Origin: Streptomyces griseomycini
GTDB lineage: Bacteria; Actinomycetota; Actinomycetes; Streptomycetales; Streptomycetaceae
Reading direction: 5' to 3'
NCBI RefSeq assembly: GCF_014203535.1
Contig: NZ_JACHJI010000001.1
Span: forward strand, 868,001 to 932,000
DNA length: 64,000 nucleotides
Part shown: positions 53,027 through 62,869 of the stretch, one piece after another
Numbering within the stretch: the stretch's first letter is position 1
Layout of the letters: every line of letters begins with the position of its first letter
Made by a program: the position numbers and the translations under genes
Notes under the pieces: generated by a model
Told to the model about the DNA's origin: nothing
The model's input: the letters and a program-made list of their open reading frames with translations, nothing else
Database searches by the model: none

Positions 53027-54046
53027 TCATCTGCGCGGCTGGGCGTCCAGCACCTGCTGGAGCGCCTCGAACTCCTCGACGCACTTGCCGGAGCCGAGCG
53101 CCACGCTGTCCAGCGGGTCCTCGGCGATGTGGATCGGCATGCCCGTCTCCCGGCGCAGCCGCTCGTCCAGACCGCGCAGCAGCGCTCCGCCGCCGGTGAG
53201 GACGATGCCCCGGTCCATGATGTCGCCGGACAGCTCCGGCGGGCACTTGTCGAGGGTCGTCTTGACGGCGTCGACGATGGCGTTGACGGGTTCCTCGATC
53301 GCCTTGCGCACCTCCGCGGCGGAGATGACCACCGTCTTGGGCAGTCCGGAGACGAGGTCCCGGCCACGGATCTCGGTGTGCTCGTCGGTGTCCAGGTCGT
53401 ACGCCGAACCGATCGTGATCTTGATCTGTTCGGCCGTCCGCTCGCCCAGCAGGAGGGAGTACTCCTTCTTGATGTGCTGGATGATCGCGTTGTCCAGCTC
53501 GTCGCCCGCGACGCGGATGGACTGGGCGGTGACGATGCCGCCGAGGGAGATGACCGCGACCTCCGTGGTGCCGCCGCCGATGTCCACCACCATGTTGCCG
53601 GTGGCCTCGTGGACCGGCAGGCCGGAGCCGATGGCGGCGGCCATGGGCTCCTCGATGATGTGCACCTGGCGGGCACCGGCCTGGGACGACGCCTCGATGA
53701 CGGCGCGGCGCTCGACGCCGGTGATGCCCGAGGGCACACAGACGACGACCCGCGGACGGGCCAGGTACCTCCGCTTGTGGATCTTCAGGATGAAGTAGCG
53801 GAGCATCCGCTCGGTGATCTCGAAGTCGGCGATGACGCCGTCCTTCAGCGGACGCACGGCGACGATGTTGCCGGGCGTGCGCCCGATCATCTTCTTCGCC
53901 TCGGAGCCGACCGCGAGGATCCCCCCGGTGTTGGTGTTGATCGCGACCACGGACGGCTCGTTGAGCACGATCCCACGACCCCTGACGTACACCAGCGTGT
54001 TGGCGGTCCCGAGGTCGACAGCCATGTCACGGCCGATGAACGACAT
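53027..54046 (-). CDS. mreB: Actin-like cytoskeletal protein MreB
   Basis: A 339-aa ATP-binding filament protein; in Streptomyces it acts mainly in sporulation rather than tip growth. Actin-fold blocks: [20 protein letters not shown] (phosphate 1), [18 protein letters not shown] (phosphate 2), [15 protein letters not shown] (adenosine), plus [15 protein letters not shown] 54046 is chosen because GGGGA lies six nt upstream and the protein then begins [14 protein letters not shown] 54058 and a longer frame are possible. A sigma-E-like promoter candidate lies ~170 nt upstream. Confidence 0.97.
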   Translation of the reverse strand: MSFIGRDMAVDLGTANTLVYVRGRGIVLNEPSVVAINTNTGGILAVGSEAKKMIGRTPGNIVAVRPLKDGVIADFEITERMLRYFILKIHKRRYLARPRVVVCVPSGITGVERRAVIEASSQAGARQVHIIEEPMAAAIGSGLPVHEATGNMVVDIGGGTTEVAVISLGGIVTAQSIRVAGDELDNAIIQHIKKEYSLLLGERTAEQIKITIGSAYDLDTDEHTEIRGRDLVSGLPKTVVISAAEVRKAIEEPVNAIVDAVKTTLDKCPPELSGDIMDRGIVLTGGGALLRGLDERLRRETGMPIHIAEDPLDSVALGSGKCVEEFEALQQVLDAQPRR

Positions 54047-54214
54047 TGAGTTCCCCATCAGGATTCGTCTGGCCTCCCCACGAGCTTTTGAGGGCTTTTC
54101 AGGTCGGCGAGGTGGGTGCGGTGACGTGAAGGCTTCCATCGTAGACGCGCCTTCGCGAACACTGCGCGAGGGTCTTCGCCATTGTCATCCGATGGCGCAC
54201 CCCCCTGCTTGTGG

Positions 54215-54241
54215 AGACGGGCCATCGGGGGCATCCGTTCC
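54215..54241 (-). promoter_or_regulatory. Candidate ECF (sigma-E-like) promoter of mreB
   Basis: GGAAC (54241-54237), 17 nt, CGTCT (54219-54215) on the minus strand: both elements match the usual ECF GGAAC...CGTC pattern. It lies directly after the ndk terminator, where a promoter for the mre operon would be expected. As I recall, sigma-E controls envelope genes in S. coelicolor; direct control of mreB here is inferred. Confidence 0.5.
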
Positions 54242-54262
54242 CCCGAACGCCGTGCATATGCC

Positions 54263-54295
54263 AAAAAAGGGTCCGGGGGCAAAACCCCCAGACCC
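54263..54295 (-). terminator. Intrinsic terminator of ndk
   Basis: GGGTCTGGGGG pairs with CCCCCGGACCC (one G-U type pair) around TTTTG and is followed on the minus strand by TTTTTT. Very strong; separates ndk from mreB. Confidence 0.92.
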
Positions 54296-54376
54296 ACCGA
54301 CAGGCCGCCAAGGCGGACCGAGGAGGCCGTGCGCGGCCGCGACGCGATCGTTATGCGCCGCCGTCGCGCCCCGCCG

Positions 54377-54790
54377 TCACGCGCGGCCCGGGAAGAAGAT
54401 CTTCACCTCGCGCTCGGCGGACTCCTCGGAGTCGGAGGCGTGGATCAGGTTCTCCCGGACGATCACGCCGTAGTCCCCGCGGATCGAACCCGGGGCCGCG
54501 GCGATCGGGTCGGTGGGACCGGCCAGTTGGCGCAGCCCCTCGATGACCCGCTCACCCTCGACGATCATCGCCACGACCGGCCCGGAGGCCATGAACTCCA
54601 CCAGCGGCTCGTAGAACGGCTTGCCCTTGTGCTCGCCGTAGTGCTGCTCCAGCGTGTCCTGGTCCAGGGTGCGCAGCTCCAGCGCGGTGATCCGCCAGCC
54701 GGCCTTGCGCTCGATACGGCTGATGATCTCGCCGGTCAGGCCGCGCCGGACGGCGTCGGGCTTGAGGAGGACGAGGGTGCGCTGGGTCAC
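54377..54790 (-). CDS. ndk: Nucleoside diphosphate kinase
   Basis: A 137-aa cytosolic enzyme balancing NTP pools by phosphate transfer through a histidine. Typical start TQRTLVLLKPDAVRRGL, then ENLIHASDSEESAEREVKIFF with the phospho-accepting His in NLIHASDS (~115). The GTG start has AAGGAG at a good distance. A strong terminator follows; it lies downstream of folC and the DUF4233-like gene. Confidence 0.97.
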   Translation of the reverse strand: MTQRTLVLLKPDAVRRGLTGEIISRIERKAGWRITALELRTLDQDTLEQHYGEHKGKPFYEPLVEFMASGPVVAMIVEGERVIEGLRQLAGPTDPIAAAPGSIRGDYGVIVRENLIHASDSEESAEREVKIFFPGRA

Positions 54791-54865
54791 GACGGAGCTC
54801 CTTGTGCGTCAAGGTGTGTCAAGTTGTGCGGGGTGATGAGGTTACCGGGCGTGTCGGGGCATCCG

Positions 54866-55216
54866 TCACGCAGTGTCAGGCCGGCCGGCCTGAGCGGCGA
54901 ACCGGGCCTTCGCCTCGTCCACCTTCCGCCCGAAATGCACCGAGGCCCACCACAGGCCCGCGAACACCGCGCCCAGGAAGAACATCATCGGGACGAAGAA
55001 GCCGGAGGCGACGAGGACGATCTGCAGCGCCCAGCCGAGGGCCACGCCACCGGGCCGGGTGACCATCCCGCACAGGGCCACGCACAGGAACATGGCGATG
55101 CCGCACACGGTCCACACGGTGCCCGTGGACAGGTCCGGGTCCTTCATCGCGACCAGTCCGGCGAAGCCGACGATGAAGAACTCGCCGATCAGGGTCGAAG
55201 CGCAGAGCGTACGCAC
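54866..55216 (-). CDS. DUF4233-like small membrane protein
   Basis: A 116-aa protein with four TM helices (TLIGEFFIVGFAGLVAM, TVWTVCGIAMFLCVALCGM, ALGWALQIVLVASGFF, MMFFLGAVFAGLWWASV) and a charged end FGRKVDEAKARFAAQ. The family is regularly encoded just after folC in actinobacteria, as here (5 bp gap). Function unknown. Confidence 0.85.
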   Translation of the reverse strand: MRTLCASTLIGEFFIVGFAGLVAMKDPDLSTGTVWTVCGIAMFLCVALCGMVTRPGGVALGWALQIVLVASGFFVPMMFFLGAVFAGLWWASVHFGRKVDEAKARFAAQAGRPDTA

Positions 55217-55221
55217 GTTTC

Positions 55222-56742
55222 TCAGCCCCTCCCCAGGAGCAGTCGGGCCTCGCCGACGGTGATGACGGAACCGGTGACGAGCACACCGCCGCCCGCGAAC
55301 TCGCCCTCCTCCTCGGCCAGCGTGATCGCGGCCTCCAGGGCGTCGGGCAGCCGGGGCTCGACCTGGACGCGGTCCTCGCCGAACACCTCGACGGCGATTC
55401 CCGCCAACTCGTCGACGTCCATCGCGCGGTGGCTGGAGTTCTGGGTGACGACGACCTCGGCGAAGACCGGTTCGAACGCCTCGAGCAGCCCGCGCACGTT
55501 CTTGTCGCCGCTCGCGCCGACGACGCCGACGAGCCGGCTGAACTGGAACGCCTCCCCGATCGCCTCGGCCGTCACCTGCGCGCCCGCCGGGTTGTGGGCG
55601 GCGTCCAGCACGACGGTCGGCGACCGGCGCACGACCTCGAGCCGGCCCGGTGAGGCGACGGCGGCGAAGGCCTTGCGCACGGTGTCGAGGTCGAGCGGTT
55701 CGGCCCGCTGGGCGCCGACGCCGAAGAACGCCTCCACGGCGGCGAGCGCCACGGCCGCGTTGTGCGCCTGGTGGGCGCCGTGCAGCGGCAGGTACACCTC
55801 GGGGTACTCGCCGCCCAGTCCGCGCAGGGTGACCAGCTGGCCGCCGACGGCGACCTGCCGGTCGACGACGCCGAACTCCAGCCCCTCCCGGGCCACGGTC
55901 GCGTCCGCCTCGACGGCCTTCTTCAGCAGCACCTGCGCCGCGTCCACCGGCTGCTGGGCCATGATCACCGTGGCGTCGCGCTTGATGATGCCGGCCTTCT
56001 CGCCGGCGATCTCGGCGGGCGTGGTGCCGAGCCGGTCGGTGTGGTCGAGGGAGATGGGCGTCACCACGGCGACGCTCCCGTCGATCACGTTCGTCGCGTC
56101 CCAGCTGCCCCCCATGCCGACCTCGACGACCGCCACGTCCACGGGCGCGTCGGCGAAGGCGGCGTACGCCATGCCGGTGAGCACCTCGAAGAACGACAGC
56201 CGGTACTCCTGCTGCGCGTCGACCATCTCGACGTACGGCGCGATGTCCCGGTACGTCTCGATGAACCGCTCGGCGGAGATCGGCGCCCCGTCGAGACTGA
56301 TCCGCTCGGTGACCGACTGGACGTGCGGCGAGGTGTACCGCCCGGTGCGCAGCTCGAAGGCGCCGAGCAGGGCCTCGATCATGCGGGCGGTGGAGGTCTT
56401 GCCGTTGGTGCCGGTGATGTGGATGGAGGGGTACGAGCGCTGCGGCTCGCCCAGCACGTCCATCAGCGCGGAGATGCGGCTGACCGACGGCTCCAGCTTG
56501 GTCTCGCCCCAGCGGGTGGCGAGCTCCGCCTCGACCTCGCGCAGGGCCCTGTCGACCTCGGGGTCCTCCGGCCGCGCGGGCACGTCGGCCTGCGGCGGCC
56601 CGCCCTGCGTGCGCAGGGTGCGGCTGCCGGCCTCGATCACCGCGAGGTCGGGGTCGCGGCGGGTCTCCTCCTCGACGAGCTCCGCGAACTCGTCAAAGGT
56701 GTCGTCCGGGTCGGGACCTGCTGATTCTGGGCGCTCGCTCAC
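55222..56742 (-). CDS. folC: Folylpolyglutamate synthase / dihydrofolate synthase
   Basis: A 506-aa Mur-ligase-fold enzyme that adds glutamates to folates (and may make dihydrofolate). The ATP loop is HITGTNGKTSTARMIEALL (~110-128), with the later VEVGMGGSWDATNVID and VLDAAHNPAGAQVTAEAI signatures. An acidic ~65-residue head (MSERPESAGPDPDD...) precedes the fold; the same is seen in other Streptomyces FolC proteins. It is followed within 5 bp by the DUF4233-like gene. Confidence 0.95.
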   Translation of the reverse strand: MSERPESAGPDPDDTFDEFAELVEEETRRDPDLAVIEAGSRTLRTQGGPPQADVPARPEDPEVDRALREVEAELATRWGETKLEPSVSRISALMDVLGEPQRSYPSIHITGTNGKTSTARMIEALLGAFELRTGRYTSPHVQSVTERISLDGAPISAERFIETYRDIAPYVEMVDAQQEYRLSFFEVLTGMAYAAFADAPVDVAVVEVGMGGSWDATNVIDGSVAVVTPISLDHTDRLGTTPAEIAGEKAGIIKRDATVIMAQQPVDAAQVLLKKAVEADATVAREGLEFGVVDRQVAVGGQLVTLRGLGGEYPEVYLPLHGAHQAHNAAVALAAVEAFFGVGAQRAEPLDLDTVRKAFAAVASPGRLEVVRRSPTVVLDAAHNPAGAQVTAEAIGEAFQFSRLVGVVGASGDKNVRGLLEAFEPVFAEVVVTQNSSHRAMDVDELAGIAVEVFGEDRVQVEPRLPDALEAAITLAEEEGEFAGGGVLVTGSVITVGEARLLLGRG

Positions 56743-56797
56743 GGTCCCCAGTCTACGGAGCGGCCCGGACGGTGCCCGGCAGACCCCGGGTCCCGCG

Positions 56798-57865
56798 TCA
56801 GCCGAGCCATCTGCGCATCCCCAGCCGGCCCCACAGGACGCTGGCGGCGAAGGACAGCGCGGCGGCGGCCGCCGCCGTCACGGCGAGCGCCACGGGCGCC
56901 CAGGACCCGTGCGGCAGTCCCTGCGCCACGGGCCTGACCAGCAGCACCACGAACAGCAGGTGCACCAGGTACGTCCCGAACGACGCGTCCGACAGCCGCC
57001 CCAGCACCGTCCGCGCCCCCTCCGGCACCCGCACCCTGCCCACCGCACCGAGCGCGCAGAAGGTCAGCGCGGCCACCACCGCGCTCCCGTACGCGGCGGG
57101 GTGCCGCACGGTGAGCTGGTACAGGGCGAGGGCGACGAGCGCGCCCGCCGCGCCCGCGAGCCACAGCGGGCGCGGACCGAGCCGCCGGGCGGTGAGCAGG
57201 GCGGCGCCCGCCACCGCGTAGCCCAGCGAGGACAGCGACACGCTCCAGTCCCAGGCGGGCAGCGGCAGCCCGGTGAGGGTCCGCGCGTCCCCGGTGACCG
57301 CCGGCGCGGCGGCGAACGCGGCGAGCAGCAGCAGCGACCAGCGGGGCATGGCGCGCTGCTTGAGGACGAGCACGGCGACGCCGAGGAGCAGCAGGAGCGG
57401 TACGTAGGTGTAGAGGTACCAGAGGTGGAAGGCGGCCTCCACGGAGCCGAAGAGGGCCCGCAGCGCCTCCCCGGCCCCGCCGTCCGGGGGCGGCCCGGAC
57501 ACGTGCTGCCAGAGGAGGTAGACCGCCGTCCACACCGCCATCGGACGCAGGATCCGGCCGAGCCGGGCGAGGAGCCGGCCCTCGTCGCGCACCGGTGAGC
57601 CGACGAGGGCGGCCCAGCCGGCCATCGCGAAGAACGCGGGCACGGCGAACCGGCCGGCCGAGTCGCCGAGGACCCCGGTCGTGCGGTGGCCCGCGTCGAG
57701 GAACTCGGCGGAGGCGTGCACCAGCACGACGGCGGCGGTGCAGACGACGCGCAGGAGGTCGATGTCGTACCGCCGGTCCCGGCCGGGTCCGCCCCGCGCG
57801 GTCGGTCCGCCCCGCGCGGTCGGTTCGGCGGGCAGCACGGCGACGGGGGGCGCGGTTCGGGGCAT
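56798..57865 (-). CDS. Acyltransferase 3 family membrane protein
   Basis: A 355-aa protein with about ten TM helices, of the type that O-acylates sugars or lipids at the membrane. The family start is RRYDIDLLRVVCTAAVVLVH (with the conserved Arg-x10-His pattern), followed by FFAMAGWAALVGSP and WYLYTYVPLLLLLG. The N-terminal ~28 residues contain a duplicated TARGGP stretch from an 18-bp DNA repeat. ATG 57865 is used; AGGAG is about 11 nt away. A long in-frame extension to the right is out-of-frame valS sequence. The substrate is unknown; envelope polymers are possible. Confidence 0.85.
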   Translation of the reverse strand: MPRTAPPVAVLPAEPTARGGPTARGGPGRDRRYDIDLLRVVCTAAVVLVHASAEFLDAGHRTTGVLGDSAGRFAVPAFFAMAGWAALVGSPVRDEGRLLARLGRILRPMAVWTAVYLLWQHVSGPPPDGGAGEALRALFGSVEAAFHLWYLYTYVPLLLLLGVAVLVLKQRAMPRWSLLLLAAFAAAPAVTGDARTLTGLPLPAWDWSVSLSSLGYAVAGAALLTARRLGPRPLWLAGAAGALVALALYQLTVRHPAAYGSAVVAALTFCALGAVGRVRVPEGARTVLGRLSDASFGTYLVHLLFVVLLVRPVAQGLPHGSWAPVALAVTAAAAAALSFAASVLWGRLGMRRWLG

Positions 57866-57965
57866 CGTGGGGGGTGCTCCTGACGGCGTGGGGCTGTTCG
57901 GTCCGGTGATGGGCGAAGCCGCAGGCTCTCGTCGGCGGGTTACGGGACGTCCACCACGACGTGAA

Positions 57966-58006
57966 CGGCCCCCTGCCGGAGTCGGGAGGACTCCGGCAGG
58001 GGGCCG
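57966..58006 (-). terminator. Terminator of valS
   Basis: A perfect 16-bp stem (CGGCCCCCTGCCGGAG / CTCCGGCAGGGGGCCG) with a 9-nt loop, about 40 nt past the valS stop codon. Confidence 0.8.
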
Positions 58007-58047
58007 CGGACGGTCCGTGTCGGCCGCCAGGCGCCGGGCAGGCGGTG

Positions 58048-60672
58048 TCAGGCGCCGGGCAGGCGGTCCAGCTGGGTCTGGACGCGGGTGATGTCCTCCT
58101 CCGCCTTCGCCAGCCGCGTGCGGATCTTCTCCACCACGTGGTCCGGCGCCTTCGCCAGGAACGCCTCGTTGCCGAGCTTGGCCGTGGCCTGGGCCTTCTC
58201 CTTCTCGGCGGCGGCGAGGTCCTTGGCGAGCCGCTTGCGCTCGGCGGCCACGTCGATCACGCCGGACAGGTCCAGCGCGACCTCGACCCCGGCGACCGGC
58301 AGGGTCGCCGTCGCGGTGAAGGAGTCGCCCTCCGGCTGGAGGCGCAGCAGCTGCCGGATGGCGGGCTCGTGCGCGGCGAGCGCCGTGCCGTCGAGGGTCA
58401 GCCGGGCCGGGACCCGCTGGCCGGGCTGCAGCCCCTGGTCGGCGCGGAACCGGCGGACCTCGGTGATGACCGACCGGAGCGTCTCGATCTCCCGCTCGGC
58501 GTCGGCGTCCCGGAAGCCGCCGTCCTTCGGCCACTCCGCGATGACGACCGACTCGCCGCCCGTGAGCGTCGTCCACAGCGTCTCGGTGACGAAGGGGACG
58601 ACCGGGTGGAGGAGCCTGAGCGTGACGTCGAGGACCTCGCCGAGGACGCGCTTGCTGACCTCGGCCGGCTCGCCGCCCGCCTGGAAGGTGGTCTTGGACA
58701 GCTCGACGTACCAGTCGAAGACCTCGTCCCAGGCGAAGTGGAACAGCGCGTCCGACAGCTTGGCGAACTGGAAGTCGTCGTAGTACGCGTCGACTTCGGC
58801 GACCACCGAGTTCAGCCGGGACAGGATCCAGCGGTCGGTCGGCGACATCCTCGACGCGTCCGGCAGCGGGCCCTCGACCGTGGCGCCGTTCATCAGAGCG
58901 AAGCGGGTCGCGTTCCAGATCTTGTTGGCGAAGTTGCGCGAGCCCTGGACCCAGTCCTCGCCGATCGGCACGTCGACGCCCGGGTTGGCACCGCGCGCGA
59001 GGGTGAAGCGCAGGGCGTCGGAGCCGTACTTGTCCATCCAGTCCAGCGGGTTGACCGCGTTGCCGAAGGACTTCGACATCTTCTTGCCGAACTGGTCGCG
59101 GACCATGCCGTGCAGGGCGATGGTGTGGAACGGCGGGGTGCCGTCCATCGCGTACAGGCCGAACATCATCATCCGGGCGACCCAGAAGAAGAGGATGTCG
59201 TAGCCGGTGACCAGGACGGAGTTCGGGTAGAACTTCGCGAGCGACTCGGTCCGTTCGGGCCAGCCGAGGGTCGAGAACGGCCACAGGCCGGAGGAGAACC
59301 AGGTGTCGAGGACGTCCGTGTCCTGGTGCCAGCCCTCGCCGCTCGGCGGCTCCTCGTCCGGACCGACGCAGACGACCTCGCCGTTCGGTCCGTACCAGAC
59401 CGGGATGCGGTGGCCCCACCACAGCTGGCGCGAGATGCACCAGTCGTGGAGGTTGTCGACCCAGTCGAAGTACCGCTTCTCCATCTCCTGCGGGTGGATC
59501 TTGACCCGGCCGTCGCGGACCGCGTCACCGGCGGCCTCGGCGAGCGGGCCGACCTTGACCCACCACTGCATGGACAGGCGCGGCTCGATGGTGGTCTTGC
59601 AGCGCGAGCAGTGGCCCACGCTGTGGACGTAGGGCCGCTTCTCGGCGACGATCCGGCCCTCGGCGCGCAGCGCGGCGACGATGGCGGAACGGGCCTCCAG
59701 CCGGTCCAGGCCCTGGAAGGGGCCGTGCGCGGTGATGACGGCGTGCTCGTCCATCACGGCGATGGCGGGCAGGCCGTGCCGCTGGCCGATCTCGAAGTCG
59801 TTCGGGTCGTGGGCGGGCGTCACCTTGACGGCGCCGGTGCCGAACTCGGGGTCGACGTGCTCGTCCGCGACGACCGGGATCGACCGGTCGGTCAGCGGCA
59901 GCTTGATGAGCTTGCCGACGAGGTGCCGGTAGCGCTCGTCGTCCGGGTGGACGGCGACCGCCGTGTCACCGAGCATCGTCTCGGCGCGGGTGGTGGCGAC
60001 GACGATGGTGTCGTCCCCGTCGCCGTACTTCATGGAGACGAGCTCGCCGTCGTCCTCCTGGTACTCGACCTCGATGTCGGAGATGGCGGTCAGGCACCGG
60101 GGGCACCAGTTGATGATGCGCTCGGCGCGGTAGATCAGCTCGTCGTCGTAGAGCCGCTTGAAGATGGTCTGGACGGCCTGGGACAGGCCCTCGTCCATCG
60201 TGAAGCGCTCGCGCGACCAGGCGACGCCGTCGCCGAGGCGGCGCATCTGCCCGCTGATCTGCCCGCCGGACTCGCCCTTCCACCGCCAGACGCGCTCGAC
60301 GAACGCCTCACGGCCGAGGTCGTGCCGGGACTTGCCCTCCTTGGCGAGCTCCCGCTCGACGACGTTCTGGGTGGCGATGCCGGCGTGGTCCATGCCCGGC
60401 TGCCACAGCGTCTCGAAGCCCTGCATGCGCTTGCGGCGCGTGAGCGCGTCGATGAGCGTGTGCTCGAAGGCGTGCCCGAGGTGCAGGCTGCCGGTGACGT
60501 TCGGCGGCGGGATGACGATGGTGTAGGGCGGCTTGTCGCTCTTCTCGTCCGCCTCGAAGTAACCGCGCTCTACCCAGCGCTCGTACAGCGGCCCCTCTAC
60601 GTCGGCCGGCGCGTACTGGGTCGGCAGTTCGGTCGTGGGCGCTGGTTGCGGCTGCTGAGTGTTCTCGGTCAC
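58048..60672 (-). CDS. valS: Valyl-tRNA synthetase
   Basis: An 874-aa class I synthetase charging tRNA-Val. [17 protein letters not shown] contains the HIGH motif (HLGH, ~50). The CP1 editing domain ([20 protein letters not shown]) follows, then [14 protein letters not shown] (KMSKS) and a C-terminal coiled coil ([19 protein letters not shown]...[12 protein letters not shown]) that grips the tRNA. GTG 60672 ([12 protein letters not shown]) is chosen; TAAACT lies seven nt upstream and no ribosome binding site is visible, so the mRNA may be leaderless. A 27-residue in-frame extension to 60753 has no family support. Confidence 0.97.
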   Translation of the reverse strand: MTENTQQPQPAPTTELPTQYAPADVEGPLYERWVERGYFEADEKSDKPPYTIVIPPPNVTGSLHLGHAFEHTLIDALTRRKRMQGFETLWQPGMDHAGIATQNVVERELAKEGKSRHDLGREAFVERVWRWKGESGGQISGQMRRLGDGVAWSRERFTMDEGLSQAVQTIFKRLYDDELIYRAERIINWCPRCLTAISDIEVEYQEDDGELVSMKYGDGDDTIVVATTRAETMLGDTAVAVHPDDERYRHLVGKLIKLPLTDRSIPVVADEHVDPEFGTGAVKVTPAHDPNDFEIGQRHGLPAIAVMDEHAVITAHGPFQGLDRLEARSAIVAALRAEGRIVAEKRPYVHSVGHCSRCKTTIEPRLSMQWWVKVGPLAEAAGDAVRDGRVKIHPQEMEKRYFDWVDNLHDWCISRQLWWGHRIPVWYGPNGEVVCVGPDEEPPSGEGWHQDTDVLDTWFSSGLWPFSTLGWPERTESLAKFYPNSVLVTGYDILFFWVARMMMFGLYAMDGTPPFHTIALHGMVRDQFGKKMSKSFGNAVNPLDWMDKYGSDALRFTLARGANPGVDVPIGEDWVQGSRNFANKIWNATRFALMNGATVEGPLPDASRMSPTDRWILSRLNSVVAEVDAYYDDFQFAKLSDALFHFAWDEVFDWYVELSKTTFQAGGEPAEVSKRVLGEVLDVTLRLLHPVVPFVTETLWTTLTGGESVVIAEWPKDGGFRDADAEREIETLRSVITEVRRFRADQGLQPGQRVPARLTLDGTALAAHEPAIRQLLRLQPEGDSFTATATLPVAGVEVALDLSGVIDVAAERKRLAKDLAAAEKEKAQATAKLGNEAFLAKAPDHVVEKIRTRLAKAEEDITRVQTQLDRLPGA

Positions 60673-60679
60673 GAGGGTC

Positions 60680-60685
60680 AGTTTA
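60680..60685 (-). promoter_or_regulatory. Candidate -10 box giving leaderless valS mRNA
   Basis: TAAACT on the minus strand, 7 nt from the valS GTG. The -35 match (TTCGGG at 18 bp) is weak. Confidence 0.35.
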
Positions 60686-60810
60686 GAGGTGTCACGACCC
60701 AGTCCCGAAACGCGATTCCTTTGTAACGGTGCGGCCCCCGATGGCCTGGACACATCCCTCCTGAGTCAGGATGTCAGCAGCGGATAAGCATCTGGAGGGG
60801 GAACCCAGCG

Positions 60811-61770
60811 ATGAGCCACAACCAGCCGGGCCCGTACGGCGGGCAGCCCCAGCAGCCCGGGCCGTACGGCCAGCCGGGTCCTCACGGCCAGCCCGGGCCG
60901 TACGGCCAGCCGCCGCAGGCTCCGCAGCCCGGCTACGGCTACCCCCAGCAGGCTCCCCCGCCCGGCCAGCCCGGCTACGGCTACCCGCAGCAGCCCGGCC
61001 AGCCCGGCGTCCCGCCCCAGCAGCCCCCCTACGGCCAGGCCCCGTACGGCATGCCGCCCCAGCCCCCGGCACCGGGCGGCGGTGGCGGCAAGAAGGCCGG
61101 GATCATCGTCGGCGCGGTGGCCGTCGTGGCGGCCATCGGCGTGGGCGCCTACTTCGTCCTCGGCGGGGGCGGCGGCGCGGGCGGCCTGGAGGACGACGGG
61201 CCGCACAAGCTGTCGGCGCCGGAGAAGGTGCTGGACGAGTACACGCGGGTCGGCGAGGGCGGTGAGGACTCGAGCTCGAGCACCGTGGAGGACCTGGCGG
61301 AGGGCGGCATCAAGAACGGCAAGTCCGTCGGTGCCTCCTACTCGACGGCCGACTTCGGCGACTACGACCCGCAGGACCCCTCCACGCTCCCCGACCAGGC
61401 CGAGCTCCTGCAGGCCAAGGGCGTCACGTTCTTCGGTGCCTACGGGGAGATCGAGGACCCCGAGGCGGCGGTGGACAAGATCTTCGCGTCCCTCAAGAAG
61501 GAGACCGGCAAGGGCTCGGGCGACGGGCTCATGAGCGAGCTGGTCGGCGAGCCGGAGCCGGTCGACCTCGACGGCGCGGTGATGAAGTGCCAGTCGGGCA
61601 AGGGCACCAACGACCTCACCCAGAAGCCGACCACCAACTGGTTCTGCGTCTGGGGGGACTACAGCACCATCGCCGTCGTCTCCCCCGGTGACAACACCAA
61701 GGACATCACCAAGGACGCCGCGGCGGACATCACCACGAAGCTCCGCGAGCAGGTCCGCGTCGAGGCATGA
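60811..61770 (+). CDS. Pro/Gln/Gly-rich bitopic membrane protein, copy 1
   Basis: A 319-aa protein. Residues 1-~90 are cytosolic low-complexity repeats ([15 protein letters not shown] units). A TM follows ([23 protein letters not shown]), and then a ~195-residue exported domain with two Cys (MKCQSGKG, FCVWGDYSTIAVVS) likely to form a disulfide. No known family for the outer domain. GGAGGGGG precedes the ATG. Its neighbour at 61865 is a tandem copy with almost the same first ~400 bp of DNA but a diverged outer domain. Confidence 0.8.
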   Translation: MSHNQPGPYGGQPQQPGPYGQPGPHGQPGPYGQPPQAPQPGYGYPQQAPPPGQPGYGYPQQPGQPGVPPQQPPYGQAPYGMPPQPPAPGGGGGKKAGIIVGAVAVVAAIGVGAYFVLGGGGGAGGLEDDGPHKLSAPEKVLDEYTRVGEGGEDSSSSTVEDLAEGGIKNGKSVGASYSTADFGDYDPQDPSTLPDQAELLQAKGVTFFGAYGEIEDPEAAVDKIFASLKKETGKGSGDGLMSELVGEPEPVDLDGAVMKCQSGKGTNDLTQKPTTNWFCVWGDYSTIAVVSPGDNTKDITKDAAADITTKLREQVRVEA

Positions 61771-61864
61771 CGCCGGCGCGCACGACGACACCCCGATGTT
61801 CCGCGCCCGGCGTCGCCGGGACAGGATGTCGGCACCACATCAGTATCCGGAGGGGAACCCAGTA

Positions 61865-62806
61865 ATGAGCTACAACCAGCCGGGCCCGTACGGCGGGCAG
61901 CCCCAGCAGCCCGGGCCGTACGGCCAGCCGGGTCCTTACGGCCAGCCGCCGCAGGCTCCGCAGCCCGGCTACGGCTACCCCCAGCAGGCTCCCCCGCCCG
62001 GCCAGCCCGGCTACGGCTACCCGCAGCAGCCCGGCCAGCCCGGCGTCCCGCCCCAGCAGCCCCCCTACGGCCAGGCCCCGTACGGCATGCCGCCCCAGCC
62101 CCCGGCACCGGGCGGCGGTGGCGGCAAGAAGGCCGGCATCGTCATCGGCGCGGTGGCCGTCGTGGCGGCCATCGGCGTGGGCGCCTACTTCGTCCTCGGC
62201 GGGGGCGGCGGCGCGGGCGGCCTGGAGGACGACGGGCCGCACAAGCTGACGACCCCGGCGACCGTGCTCGGCGGCGAGTACAAGAAGGGCGAGGGCGCGG
62301 ACGGCGGCGGATTCAACCAGGACGACATCAAGGAAGCCGAGAAGCACGGCGTCAAGAACGCCAAGGACGTCAGCGCGGCCTACCAGTCCGGGGACGAGAG
62401 CAACCCGTTCGCCATGAAGATGGTCAACTTCATGGGTGTCTACGGCGAGATCGACGACCCGGAGAAGACCGTCGACGCCATGTTCGCGGTGATGAAGAAG
62501 GAGGCCTCCGGGGACGAGGAGGCCGAGCTCGTCGGCAGCCCGAAGGGCTTCGAGCCGAGCTCCCTGGACGGCGCCGTCCTGAAGTGCCAGGAGATCAAGG
62601 GCAAGAACAGCGGCGCCACCCCGGGCGACCCGGCCTCCGGGCCCGCGGAGATCAGCATGCCGGTGTGCATCTGGGGCGACCACAGCACGCTGGCCGTCGT
62701 CATGAACACCGACCTGGCCGACGCCATGGCCGGCAAGCCCGCCGACCTGGAGAAGGCCGCCGAGCTCACCGCCAAGTTCCGCAAGGACGTCCGCGTCAAG
62801 ATCTGA
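61865..62806 (+). CDS. Pro/Gln/Gly-rich bitopic membrane protein, copy 2
   Basis: A 313-aa paralogue of the preceding gene: a nearly identical repeat-rich head (one 7-residue unit fewer), the same TM and [17 protein letters not shown] linker, then a diverged exported domain that keeps the paired Cys ([22 protein letters not shown]) and the [12 protein letters not shown] block. GGAGGGGAACCCAGTA precedes the ATG, matching the leader of copy 1. Probably transcribed with copy 1; a terminator shared with clpX follows. Function unknown. Confidence 0.8.
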   Translation: MSYNQPGPYGGQPQQPGPYGQPGPYGQPPQAPQPGYGYPQQAPPPGQPGYGYPQQPGQPGVPPQQPPYGQAPYGMPPQPPAPGGGGGKKAGIVIGAVAVVAAIGVGAYFVLGGGGGAGGLEDDGPHKLTTPATVLGGEYKKGEGADGGGFNQDDIKEAEKHGVKNAKDVSAAYQSGDESNPFAMKMVNFMGVYGEIDDPEKTVDAMFAVMKKEASGDEEAELVGSPKGFEPSSLDGAVLKCQEIKGKNSGATPGDPASGPAEISMPVCIWGDHSTLAVVMNTDLADAMAGKPADLEKAAELTAKFRKDVRVKI

Positions 62807-62822
62807 CGCCGGCGGCGACAGC

Positions 62823-62858
62823 CGAAGGGGCCCCGGTCACTCGGCCGGGGCCCCTTCG
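62823..62858. terminator. Bidirectional terminator between copy 2 and clpX
   Basis: A perfect 14-bp stem (CGAAGGGGCCCCGG / CCGGGGCCCCTTCG) with an 8-nt loop between converging genes. Confidence 0.85.
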
Positions 62859-62869
62859 TACGTCTGCCG

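Larger units (their letters stand above)
54047..54376. other. 330-bp mreB leader and ndk terminator region
   Basis: From the ndk side it holds the ndk terminator (54263-54295), an ECF-type promoter candidate (54215-54241) and ~160 nt of mreB leader. TACGAT near 54136 on the minus strand might be a second -10 box. No coding frame here is convincing. Confidence 0.5.

Noticed and set aside
57866..59440. Long in-frame extension of the acyltransferase gene
   Set aside because: The added residues are the out-of-frame reading of valS; the acyltransferase fold begins near 57865.
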